DNA of 6,380 nucleotides, taken from NCBI GenBank assembly GCA_902783395.1, contig CACZRA010000133.1:1-6380 (forward strand), written 5' to 3'. The DNA is from an uncultured Lachnospiraceae bacterium (lineage in GTDB: Bacteria; Bacillota; Clostridia; Lachnospirales; Lachnospiraceae). Each line of letters opens with the position of its first letter. Position 1 is the stretch's first letter. The notes under the pieces were generated by a model, which did not search any database, was not told the DNA's origin, and worked only from the letters and a program-made list of their open reading frames with translations. Shown here one piece after another: positions 1 to 6,292 of the stretch. Both the position numbers and the translations under genes were made by a program.

Positions 1-190
1 TAATATAACCACTATACACATCCCCCCTCGTGCGCAGGGCATCCACGAGGATGAGCCGAAAAAAATATCATCCGGCTCCCAAAATCCAAAAATACGCCAT
101 ACAGAAGAAACGGCTCAAACCCTTGCCATTACTGGGTTTGAGCCAATTTTGCTTCCAAACTTGAGATTATACGCCATTTTTAAAATCTAA
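1..190. other. Gene-free tail downstream of the operon
   Basis: I see no coding region here on either strand. Apart from the strong hairpin at 112-144 (listed separately), it holds two weaker hairpins: CCTCGTG (26-32) pairs with CACGAGG (44-50) across an 11-base loop, and GAGCCG (53-58) pairs with CGGCTC (73-78) across an A/T-rich loop containing a run of seven A. Neither is followed by a convincing T-run in either direction, so I do not call them terminators. A 9-base word, ATACGCCAT, occurs at 92-100 and again at 169-177. The neighbouring gene to the left lies outside the window. Confidence 0.6.
112..144 (-). terminator. Probable intrinsic terminator of the operon
   Basis: A perfect 11-bp inverted repeat, GGCTCAAACCC (112-122) and GGGTTTGAGCC (134-144), encloses an 11-base loop. 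Read on the minus strand it begins 46 bases after the ttcA stop codon and is followed by GTTTCTTCTG, a moderately T-rich tail. On the plus strand the stem is followed by AATTTTGC, so it could also act on a transcript coming from the left (bidirectional). The stem is strong. The tails are weaker than a textbook T-run, so efficiency is uncertain. Confidence 0.7.
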
Positions 191-1060
191 TCAAAACAGA
201 TCGTCCCCTTTGACAGAGTCATATGTATCAAGGAAATGATGAGCTATGCCGTCCTGCTTGTACCGGATGATCGTGGACAGATTGACGTTTTCCACGCTTT
301 TAAAGATATTGGCTTCCGTATACTGATTTGTTTCGTGAAGTTTTTTGATAAGAGCCTTTATCTCCGCTCTTTTGCTGTCAATGCTGCCTCTTTTGGAAGC
401 AATGCCTTCTGTCAGACGGCAGGCACAGGCTATGAATTCAAGTTCGTTGTGTTTTGCCCATCTTAATACGCTGTCTTCCCTGATAAGATACATAGGCCTT
501 ATAAGCTCCATTCCGGGAAAATTGACGGAATGCAGCTTAGGCATCATCGTCTGTATCTGCCCGCCGTACAGCATCCCCATGAGTATCGTCTCTATCACGT
601 CGTCATAGTGGTGTCCGAGGGCTATCTTATTGCACTTCAGCTCCCCGGCATGGGAATAAAGAGCCCCGCGTCTCATACGTGCGCACGGATAACATGGCGA
701 CGTCTCGTTCTCTCCGACTATTTCAAATATAGGGCAGCTGAATTCTTTAAGCGGGACTCCGAGGAGATCCGCATTATGACGAATCTTCAGACGGTTTGCT
801 TCGTTATAGCCGGGATCCATGTTAATATACACAGGCTCGAAGTTTCTTTCACCGTGGGCATAGAGCTCCTGAAAAAGCTTTGCCATAAGGAAGGAATCCT
901 TGCCTCCCGATACGCATACCGCTATCCGGTCCCCGGGCTTTATAAGCTCATACTTATTTACAGCCTGGGTAAACCGGGACCACAGTTCCTTACGGAAGGT
1001 CTTTATTATACTTCGCTCCGCCTCTTTTCTTCTCGGGTCAAAGGTGTCCTTATTATCCAT
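191..1060 (-). CDS. ttcA: TtcA-like tRNA 2-thiolation enzyme (PP-loop ATPase)
   Basis: This 289-residue cytoplasmic protein belongs to the PP-loop ATP pyrophosphatase superfamily and most resembles TtcA, which thiolates cytidine 32 in the anticodon loop of some tRNAs using ATP and an iron-sulfur cluster. Visible motifs are the PP-loop SGGKDS (residues 51-56), a CYPC pair (C123, C126) followed by ARMRRG, GHHYDDVIET (149-158), and a further cysteine site CAC (C212, C214). In characterised TtcA, a CxxC pair and one later cysteine hold the cluster, so either C212 or C214 could be the third ligand. Length is close to the 311 residues of E. coli TtcA. The start codon lies one base after the aldehyde dehydrogenase stop (TGATATG) with no good ribosome binding site, so translation is probably coupled. 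It is the last gene of the train. Related PP-loop enzymes (TtuA, or other thiolases of unknown target) are alternatives; the target base is inferred. Confidence 0.82.
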   Translation of the reverse strand: MDNKDTFDPRRKEAERSIIKTFRKELWSRFTQAVNKYELIKPGDRIAVCVSGGKDSFLMAKLFQELYAHGERNFEPVYINMDPGYNEANRLKIRHNADLLGVPLKEFSCPIFEIVGENETSPCYPCARMRRGALYSHAGELKCNKIALGHHYDDVIETILMGMLYGGQIQTMMPKLHSVNFPGMELIRPMYLIREDSVLRWAKHNELEFIACACRLTEGIASKRGSIDSKRAEIKALIKKLHETNQYTEANIFKSVENVNLSTIIRYKQDGIAHHFLDTYDSVKGDDLF

Positions 1061-1061
1061 A

Positions 1062-2438
1062 TCATCTCAGGACCAGATGGAATATCCTCTCGTGCAGGCC
1101 TCTGATAAACGGCTGATATCTTATGGGGATATCTATCCAGGTCTTTTTGTCGAGAATGCTTTTCTTATGTGAAAATGTGTCAAAGCCGACTTTACCGTGA
1201 TATGCTCCCATCCCGCTTTCCCCGACTCCTCCGAAGCCCATCTCGCTTGAGGCAAGATGTACCACCGCATCGTTTATGCAGCCGCCTCCGTATGATACTC
1301 TTGACGTGATCTCCCGGATGCGCTTTCTGTCCTCTGCAAAGATATACAGGGCCAGCGGTCTGGGCCTTTGGGCAAGCTGGTCGTATATTTCCTTATAGCT
1401 GTCAAAAGTCAGGACGGGAACTATCGGTCCGAATATCTCCTCCTGCATGACCGCATCATCCTGTTTTACATTATCCATGACGACAGGTGCTATCTTAAGC
1501 CTGTTCTCATCTGCCTCTCCGCCGTACACGGTCTTTTCCTTATCTATCAGTCCCATAAGCCTGTGGAAATGCTTTTGGTTTATTATCTTGCCGTAGGCAT
1601 CGTTATCAAGCGGATCTGATCCGAACTGTCTTTTGATCTCGCGTATGACTTCGCGGATGAAGGCATCCTTTACGCTCCGGTGACAGAGAACATAATCCGG
1701 AGCAACACAGGTCTGGCCGACGTTCAGGAATTTTGCGAATACAAATCTCCTTGCAGATAGTTTTATCTTTGCGCTGCCGTCTATTATACATGGGCTCTTA
1801 CCTCCAAGCTCCAGAACAGACGGGGTCAGATTTTCAGCGGCATGACGGAGGACCTCCCGTCCTACCGCCTGGCTTCCCGTGAAGAATATCAGATCAAACT
1901 TCTGGTCAAGAAGCGCTGAATTCTCCTTTCTTCCCCCCGTTACACAGGCTACATGCTTCGGATCAAAGCTTTCTTTTATTATCATCTCTATGATCCCGCT
2001 CGTTGCAGGAGAATAAGCGCTTGGCTTGACTATCGCCGTATTCCCTGCAGCGACCGCGTCAACAAGCGGTTCCAGGGTAAGCAAAAGAGGATAATTCCAG
2101 GGGCTCATGATAAGCGTACAGCCGTAAGGGGAAGGTTTTATAAAGCTTCTGGATACAAACTGCGTTATGGGTGAATGGACGGTACGTTCTCTGGCAAAGG
2201 AACGTATATGACGTATCATATAGCTTATCTCCGAAAGGACAAGACCTGTCTCACAGAAATATCCTTCAACCCGGCTCTTCCCGAGATCTTCCTTCAAAGC
2301 CGCCGATATCTCGTCCTCATGCTTTCTTATTACCCGGTAAAGCTTTTTCAGGCTTTCCGTCCTGAAGGAGACCGGAAGCGTTGCCCCGCTGTTAAAGAAC
2401 CTTCTTTGAGAATTAAGTGTTCCAGCTATATCCATCAT
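1062..2438 (-). CDS. Aldehyde dehydrogenase, class-3-like
   Basis: A 458-residue NAD(P)-dependent aldehyde dehydrogenase that would oxidise an aldehyde to its carboxylic acid. The whole family core is present: PWNYP (113-117, oxyanion-hole N115), VKPS (137-140, K138 for cofactor), FTGS (186-189), catalytic general base E210 in LELGGKSP, nucleophile C244 in NVGQTC, and the cofactor-ribose glutamate E334 in EEIFGP. The shorter length compared with about 490-500 residues for classical tetrameric enzymes, the early catalytic Cys and the C-terminal RYQPF segment fit the class 3 (ALDH3, fatty/aromatic aldehyde) branch. There is no hydrophobic C-terminal anchor, so it is probably soluble. Its ATG overlaps the upstream alcohol dehydrogenase stop by four bases (ATGA). 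GGAG lies 6 bases before the first ATG; a second in-frame ATG follows immediately, at 2433-2435. The coupling points to a shared alcohol-aldehyde-acid route. The substrate cannot be read from sequence. Confidence 0.93.
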   Translation of the reverse strand: MMDIAGTLNSQRRFFNSGATLPVSFRTESLKKLYRVIRKHEDEISAALKEDLGKSRVEGYFCETGLVLSEISYMIRHIRSFARERTVHSPITQFVSRSFIKPSPYGCTLIMSPWNYPLLLTLEPLVDAVAAGNTAIVKPSAYSPATSGIIEMIIKESFDPKHVACVTGGRKENSALLDQKFDLIFFTGSQAVGREVLRHAAENLTPSVLELGGKSPCIIDGSAKIKLSARRFVFAKFLNVGQTCVAPDYVLCHRSVKDAFIREVIREIKRQFGSDPLDNDAYGKIINQKHFHRLMGLIDKEKTVYGGEADENRLKIAPVVMDNVKQDDAVMQEEIFGPIVPVLTFDSYKEIYDQLAQRPRPLALYIFAEDRKRIREITSRVSYGGGCINDAVVHLASSEMGFGGVGESGMGAYHGKVGFDTFSHKKSILDKKTWIDIPIRYQPFIRGLHERIFHLVLR

Positions 2439-3646
2439 TCCTCACTCCAATCTGCTGCCATATAATAGAATCTTTCGAGCTCTTTCGCATCCATAAGCTT
2501 CGGCACCGGATAAAGCGGATTTGCCTCCCTGTCTGCATGCCCTGCCATGACCGGGATATCTTTCCTGTCGATCCCCTTAAGCTTTTCGGGTATCCCCATA
2601 CGTTTGTTCATATCCCTTACGGCTTTAATGAATTTTACCGCATTATGCTCCTCCGAAGCTCCCTCGTCCGCTATCCCCGCCGCAGCTGCCAGCTCGGAGA
2701 GCTTACCGTATACACAGGGCCCGTAATCCTCAAGGACTATAGGCAGCAATACTGCGTTTGCAAGACCGTGTGCTATGCCATACTGTCCGCCGAGAGAATG
2801 GGCTACGGCATGGACATACCCTACATAGGAAATGGAGAAAGCAAGTCCGGCCCTGTTTGAAGCATGGAGCATATTCTCTCTTGCCTCATGATTCCTGCCG
2901 TCTTTATATGCAGTCTCCACATTGGCAAAAATAAGCTTCACGGCTTCCCTTGCAAGTGCCCTGGTCTTTTTCGTTGTCGATCTTCCGATATAAGCCTCAA
3001 CCGCATGAGTCAGGGCATCCATCCCTGTAGTAGCGGTAAGCGAGGGAGGAAGAGTATAGGTGACCCTCGGGTCGAGCACATTGTACTTAGGGATAAGGGG
3101 AAAGCTGTTCATCGCATATTTATGCTTCTTTTCGCTGTCTGTTATGATGGATGCCACAGTCACCTCGCTTCCGGTCCCTGCGGTTGTTGGGATCGCGATC
3201 AGCGGCGGTATCCTTCGCCAGATCTTTAAGATCCCCTTCATCTGATCTATGCTTCTTTTCGGATACGCAAGTCTTGCGCCTACAGCTTTCGCACAGTCTA
3301 TAGATGAGCCTCCGCCGAAGCCTATAATGGCTTTGCAGTTATTCCTGATATAGACCCTTCTTGCGGCCTCTACATTCTTTATCGTAGGGTTAGGTTCCAC
3401 AAGATCAAAAACGGCACATTTTATCCCGGCTTTTTTTAGTTCATCCTCAAGTCTTTGGGTAACCTGCGCCCAGCGCAGGGGCTTGTCCGTGACCAGGAGA
3501 ACAGAATTTCTCCCGAGTTTATGTAGAAGGTGAGGTACCTCATCAACACTTGCCATCTCCTTTGGATCCCTGTAAGGAAGGATCGGGATGGCCGCCTTAA
3601 ATGCAAACTGAAATGCTCTGCAGTATAATCTTCTGACAATATTCAT
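2435..3646 (-). CDS. Iron-containing (group III) alcohol dehydrogenase
   Basis: A member of the Fe-ADH family, which interconverts alcohols and aldehydes or ketones using NAD(P)H. Numbered from the ATG at 3646 (403 residues): cofactor loop GFGGGSSID around 109-117, IPTTAGTGSEVT around 152-163, and GMDALTHAVEAY. The expected iron ligands are D210, H214, H279 and H293, and H283 matches the second active-site histidine; the 14-residue spacing of the last two ligands matches FucO-type enzymes. The family signature HSLGGQYGIAHG is intact. The first ~25 residues form a basic, hydrophobic extension (RRLYCRAFQFAFK), not a clear signal peptide. An in-frame TTG at 3664 would add six residues, but the only Shine-Dalgarno match (GGAG, 3659-3662) overlaps that TTG and lies 12 bases before the ATG, and the candidate promoter leaves almost no leader for the TTG. 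The gene starts 58 bases after tgt and overlaps the aldehyde dehydrogenase, its likely pathway partner. Substrate unknown. Confidence 0.92.
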   Translation of the reverse strand: MNIVRRLYCRAFQFAFKAAIPILPYRDPKEMASVDEVPHLLHKLGRNSVLLVTDKPLRWAQVTQRLEDELKKAGIKCAVFDLVEPNPTIKNVEAARRVYIRNNCKAIIGFGGGSSIDCAKAVGARLAYPKRSIDQMKGILKIWRRIPPLIAIPTTAGTGSEVTVASIITDSEKKHKYAMNSFPLIPKYNVLDPRVTYTLPPSLTATTGMDALTHAVEAYIGRSTTKKTRALAREAVKLIFANVETAYKDGRNHEARENMLHASNRAGLAFSISYVGYVHAVAHSLGGQYGIAHGLANAVLLPIVLEDYGPCVYGKLSELAAAAGIADEGASEEHNAVKFIKAVRDMNKRMGIPEKLKGIDRKDIPVMAGHADREANPLYPVPKLMDAKELERFYYMAADWSEE

Positions 3647-3658
3647 TTTCTTATTTTT

Positions 3659-3662
3659 CTCC
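3659..3662 (-). promoter_or_regulatory. Ribosome binding site deciding the alcohol dehydrogenase start
   Basis: GGAG on the minus strand, 12 bases before the ATG at 3646. It overlaps the alternative TTG start (3662-3664), so it can serve only the ATG. The spacing is at the long end of the normal range. Confidence 0.55.
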
Positions 3663-3678
3663 AAAACAGTGATATGTG

Positions 3679-3708
3679 ATTATATCCGGATGTGAACATC
3701 TATATCAA
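3679..3708 (-). promoter_or_regulatory. Internal sigma-70-type promoter before the dehydrogenases
   Basis: On the minus strand, TTGATA (3703-3708) and TATAAT (3679-3684) are separated by 18 bases. The -35 element contains the TGA stop codon of tgt. Transcription would begin near 3672, giving a leader of about 25 bases to the ATG at 3646. The spacer carries two overlapping palindromes, GATGT-GA-ACATC (3689-3700) and ATCCGGAT (3684-3691), and the direct repeat GTGAT-AT-GTGAT lies at 3669-3680. These are possible regulator sites. The -10 is a perfect consensus match; the promoter assignment is inferred from sequence alone. Confidence 0.65.
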
Positions 3709-4835
3709 GAATAATTCCTTATAAAATCATCCCTGAAGGCCTCGTATCTTTCTTCATCTATGGCCTGACGTATTTCTTCCATCAGATGATTGTAGAAATA
3801 CAGGTTGTGAAGGACACACAGTCTCAATCCCAGCATTTCCCCTGCCTTTATCAGATGCCTTATGTAGGCTCTGCTGTATTTCCGGCATGCGGGACAAAGA
3901 CAGCCCTCTTCTATCGGTGTCATATCCTCAGCGTATTTTGCGTTCTTTATATTGATCTTTCCGGCATGAGTGTACAGCTGGCCGTGTCTGGCGTTTCTTG
4001 ATGGATATACGCAGTCAAAGAAATCAACACCCCTGTAGACTGCCTCAACAATATTGACGGGAGTGCCCACCCCCATAAGGTAAACCGGCTTATCGGAAGG
4101 AAGATGCGGTATGGTGACATCAAGGATATGGTACATCTCCTCATGTGTTTCCCCGACCGCAAGACCTCCTATGGCATAGCCGTCAAGATCCATTTCCCTG
4201 ATCAGCTCCGCATTTTCGATCCTTATATCGTCAAAGACCGCCCCCTGATTTATTCCGAAAAGCATCTGGTCTTTGTTTATCGTTTCCGGCAGGCTGTTAA
4301 GTCTGTCCATTTCATCCTTGCATCTTCTGAGCCATCTTTCCGTTCGATGAACCGAAGCCTCGACATAGTCCCTGGCAGATCTCGCATCCGGACATTCGTC
4401 AAAGGCCATTGCAATGGTCGAGCCGAGGTTTGACTGGATCCTTATGCTCTCCTCGGGGCCCATGAATATCTTATGACCGTCAATATGCGATGCAAAGGTG
4501 ACTCCCTCTTCCTTTATCCTGCGAAGGCTTGCGAGCGAAAACACCTGAAATCCTCCGGAATCCGTAAGTATGGGCCTGTCCCATACCATAAATCTGTGGA
4601 GTCCGCCAAGCCTTTTTATTACCTCATCTCCCGTACGTACGTGAAGATGATAGGTGTTTGAAAGCTCTATCTGACAGCCTATCTCCTTCAGGTCATCTGA
4701 AGAAACGGCTCCTTTTATGGCACCGACAGTTCCGACATTCATAAAAACAGGCGTCTCTACGGTGCCATGTACCGTATCAAGACGCCCCCGTCTGGCTCTG
4801 CCGTCACATTTTATCAGGCTGTATCTGTTCTTCAT
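3705..4835 (-). CDS. tgt: tRNA-guanine transglycosylase (queuine tRNA-ribosyltransferase)
   Basis: This 376-residue enzyme exchanges guanine 34 in tRNAs with GUN anticodons (Tyr, His, Asn, Asp) for the queuosine precursor preQ1 (or for queuine in salvaging bacteria). All hallmarks are present: TDSGGFQ (91-97) with catalytic D92, FGINQG (193-198), GGLAVGE (223-229), the nucleophile D274 in FFDCVYPSRNARHG, and the zinc site C312, C314, C317 and H343. Length is the normal bacterial one. Its ATG overlaps the stop of the upstream carboxypeptidase by four bases (ATGA) and has only a weak GGA before it, so translational coupling is likely. No other queuosine gene (queA, queG, preQ1 synthesis or transport) is in the window, so whether the base is made or imported cannot be judged. 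Downstream, its stop codon lies within the promoter of the alcohol dehydrogenase. Confidence 0.97.
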   Translation of the reverse strand: MKNRYSLIKCDGRARRGRLDTVHGTVETPVFMNVGTVGAIKGAVSSDDLKEIGCQIELSNTYHLHVRTGDEVIKRLGGLHRFMVWDRPILTDSGGFQVFSLASLRRIKEEGVTFASHIDGHKIFMGPEESIRIQSNLGSTIAMAFDECPDARSARDYVEASVHRTERWLRRCKDEMDRLNSLPETINKDQMLFGINQGAVFDDIRIENAELIREMDLDGYAIGGLAVGETHEEMYHILDVTIPHLPSDKPVYLMGVGTPVNIVEAVYRGVDFFDCVYPSRNARHGQLYTHAGKINIKNAKYAEDMTPIEEGCLCPACRKYSRAYIRHLIKAGEMLGLRLCVLHNLYFYNHLMEEIRQAIDEERYEAFRDDFIRNYS

Positions 4836-5767
4836 TCCACAAGTCCGATCATTTTGTCATATTCCTCAAGCGTGAGGTTCAGTTTTTTCATTTCCTTCGC
4901 GGCATCCACTCCGACATATCTGTAATGCCAGGGTTCGAATTCGATAAAGGTTATATCTTCCTTGCCCTTCGGATATCTCAGTATAAAACCATAATCCGTT
5001 GAGTTCTCCGCAAGCCATTTTCCTGCTTTTGTATTTGCGAACCCCTCATCCAGTTTCCAGTAATGATCCGTAACAAAGTCAAAAGCAAGACCGATCTGAT
5101 GCTCCGATGCTCCGGGTATCGCAACTACCTCCGCGGCCTTTTTGTATGCATCATCATATTCATATCCCTCCTCCATCAACGATTCGACCTTGCGCTCAAA
5201 CACGTATGTCTGTCTTTTCAGATCCCTGTAGGGAGAGAGAACGTAAATATAGACACCCTCACTTTTGGCTCCTTTTATCATGTCCGCAAGAGCCCCTGCA
5301 CATCTTACATCTGAGGTGACATCGTCGGTGATCGTAGTTAGCTCGAAAGAATAATCGTCCGGGATCATATGATCCTTGTTGATCAGGATCAGAGACCAGT
5401 CATCGTCAAAGGAAGGATTTACAAGGTTGCCGTATTCGTCCTCTATCAGTATATCAGATGAATTATCACCTTTTCCGTTCCTCTTGTTAAAGTCTTCGGC
5501 AGCTATCCTTGAATTCTCGGCTATCTTGTCAAGGTCGTCGTCTTCAATGAGCGAAGCCTCGTCTTCTATGCTTCCCTCGTCTCTTTCGTCATTATAGATA
5601 TCAGATTTTGCAACCGCAGTCTTCTTTCCGTCATCATTTACAATGACAACATCGTTTCCTATGACACCGGCCGTTGCGCTGTCCGAAAAACTGGCAGTCG
5701 ATGCAAATGCCAGCAGTGTAAAGACAACAGCTATGATCTTTCTTATATGATGTTCCTTCATTTTCAT
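4832..5767 (-). CDS. Secreted VanY/LdcB-type M15B carboxypeptidase
   Basis: A 311-residue exported peptidase predicted to trim the C-terminal D-alanine (or act as an L,D-carboxypeptidase) on peptidoglycan stem peptides outside the membrane. Residues 1-33 look like a signal peptide: basic start KMKEHHIRK, hydrophobic IIAVVFTLLAFA, then a plausible cleavage after ATA. A strongly acidic, Asp/Glu-rich linker spans roughly 44-112. The catalytic domain follows, with SPYR (178-181), the zinc motif SEHQIGLAFD (H223, D230) and EPWHY (general base E278, zinc ligand H281). There is no lipobox cysteine or sortase motif, and no long second membrane segment, so it is either released or stays anchored by an uncleaved leader. 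Starts at 5767 or at the second ATG (5761) are both possible; neither has a Shine-Dalgarno sequence. VanY (D,D) and LdcB/DacB (L,D) activity cannot be told apart by eye. No vancomycin-resistance genes are adjacent, so a housekeeping wall role is more likely than resistance. Confidence 0.88.
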   Translation of the reverse strand: MKMKEHHIRKIIAVVFTLLAFASTASFSDSATAGVIGNDVVIVNDDGKKTAVAKSDIYNDERDEGSIEDEASLIEDDDLDKIAENSRIAAEDFNKRNGKGDNSSDILIEDEYGNLVNPSFDDDWSLILINKDHMIPDDYSFELTTITDDVTSDVRCAGALADMIKGAKSEGVYIYVLSPYRDLKRQTYVFERKVESLMEEGYEYDDAYKKAAEVVAIPGASEHQIGLAFDFVTDHYWKLDEGFANTKAGKWLAENSTDYGFILRYPKGKEDITFIEFEPWHYRYVGVDAAKEMKKLNLTLEEYDKMIGLVE

Positions 5768-5771
5768 GGGA

Positions 5772-5800
5772 AATATACATTAACATAAATATACTGTCAG
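5772..5800 (-). promoter_or_regulatory. Candidate promoter for the carboxypeptidase-tgt segment
   Basis: On the minus strand, CTGACA (5795-5800) and TATATT (5772-5777) are spaced by 17 bases, each one mismatch from the sigma-70 consensus. The -35 overlaps the cdd stop codon (TGA, 5797-5799). The expected start of transcription, about 7 bases past the -10, falls on or within a few bases of the carboxypeptidase start codons at 5767 and 5761. The AT-rich gap could yield such a match by chance. Confidence 0.45.
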
Positions 5801-6207
5801 TTCAAGTTTCCGGGGCCGAAAGAACAGGGTAAAAGCGCGCTCAGCTTATGTACCGTATAGTCAAGCTCTTTATGTACTATAACAACATCCAAGTCGTCAC
5901 CGGATACGAATTCATTCATAAACTGTCTGCAGACCCCGCAGGGATAGGCATCGGCAGGCTTACCGCCTTTTGGTCCGCCGGCTATCGCGATAGCAGCGAA
6001 CTCCCTTTCGCCCTCGCTTACAGCCTTCGCATAAGCTGTCCTTTCGGCACATATTCCTGCAGGATATGATGCATTCTCGATATTACATCCCGTATAAACC
6101 TTCCCGGACCGGGTAAGGAGTGCGGCTCCGACCGAATATCCGGAATATAAACAGTATGAATGCCTTCTCGCTTCATCTGCCTGCCTGCTCAATTCACTGT
6201 AGTCCAT
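5797..6207 (-). CDS. cdd: Cytidine deaminase
   Basis: This 136-residue enzyme hydrolytically deaminates cytidine and deoxycytidine to uridine and deoxyuridine in pyrimidine salvage. It is the small, zinc-dependent homotetrameric type. The signature is complete: FNIEN-like CNIENASYPAG (41-51), zinc ligand and catalytic glutamate in CAE (C53, E55), and PCGVC (C90, C93). Length fits the 130-140-residue tetrameric family. The reading frame stays open upstream to an ATG at 6258, but I place the start at 6207: it has GGGAG 8 bases upstream, it matches the family N-terminus (SELSRQADEAR), and the probable promoter -10 (6239-6244) lies inside the longer version. It is first in the minus-strand train, 29 bases before the carboxypeptidase, with the tRNA-Val gene diverging on the other side. 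Confidence 0.95.
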   Translation of the reverse strand: MDYSELSRQADEARRHSYCLYSGYSVGAALLTRSGKVYTGCNIENASYPAGICAERTAYAKAVSEGEREFAAIAIAGGPKGGKPADAYPCGVCRQFMNEFVSGDDLDVVIVHKELDYTVHKLSALLPCSFGPGNLN

Positions 6208-6215
6208 GGTCTTCT

Positions 6216-6220
6216 CTCCC
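6216..6220 (-). promoter_or_regulatory. Ribosome binding site fixing the cdd start
   Basis: GGGAG on the minus strand, 8 bases before the ATG at 6207. The upstream in-frame ATGs at 6234 and 6258 have no comparable site, so this decides the start. Confidence 0.75.
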
Positions 6221-6238
6221 AAATATGTGATCATATTT

Positions 6239-6267
6239 ATTCTACCACAATGATTCATGTTTGTTGA
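6239..6267 (-). promoter_or_regulatory. Probable cdd promoter
   Basis: On the minus strand, TCAACA (6262-6267, four of six consensus) lies 17 bases before TAGAAT (6239-6244, five of six), which is preceded by TGG, an extended -10 (TGn). Transcription would begin near 6232 and give a leader of about 25 bases carrying the GGGAG ribosome binding site. Its -35 shares bases with the -35 of the divergent tRNA promoter. Confidence 0.55.
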
Positions 6268-6292
6268 CCTTATGATAAAGTCGGGTTATAAT
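6264..6292 (+). promoter_or_regulatory. Promoter of the tRNA-Val gene
   Basis: TTGACC (6264-6269) and a perfect TATAAT (6287-6292) are separated by exactly 17 bases. The expected transcription start is near 6299, about six bases before the mature tRNA 5' end. This is the strongest promoter match in the window, as usual for stable RNA genes. Confidence 0.8.

Noticed and set aside
530..1105. Long plus-strand open frame (191 residues) antisense to ttcA
   Set aside because: It lies almost wholly over the well-supported ttcA frame, shows no recognisable motif and has no promoter or ribosome binding site that I can see. It is a shadow of the real gene.
2417..2860. Plus-strand open frame (147 residues) antisense to the alcohol dehydrogenase
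   Set aside because: Composition is rich in Cys, His and Tyr with no domain signature, as expected from the reverse of a conserved coding frame. The minus-strand enzyme motifs explain the region.
1062..3646. Bacterial microcompartment or ethanolamine/propanediol locus suggested by the alcohol and aldehyde dehydrogenases
   Set aside because: No shell proteins, lyase or activase are present, and the aldehyde dehydrogenase is the classical acid-forming type with no encapsulation peptide that I can recognise.
3647..3664. TTG start six codons upstream for the alcohol dehydrogenase
   Set aside because: The only Shine-Dalgarno match overlaps the TTG itself, and the candidate promoter would leave about 7 bases of leader. 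The ATG at 3646 is better placed, though the TTG is not excluded.
4832..5767. Vancomycin-resistance cluster suggested by the VanY-like protein
   Set aside because: No VanH, VanA-type ligase, VanX or VanRS genes are adjacent; neighbours are housekeeping genes. M15B carboxypeptidases are common without resistance.
6208..6258. 17-residue N-terminal extension of cytidine deaminase from the ATG at 6258
   Set aside because: No ribosome binding site precedes it, it is absent from the normal family start, and the probable promoter -10 falls inside it.
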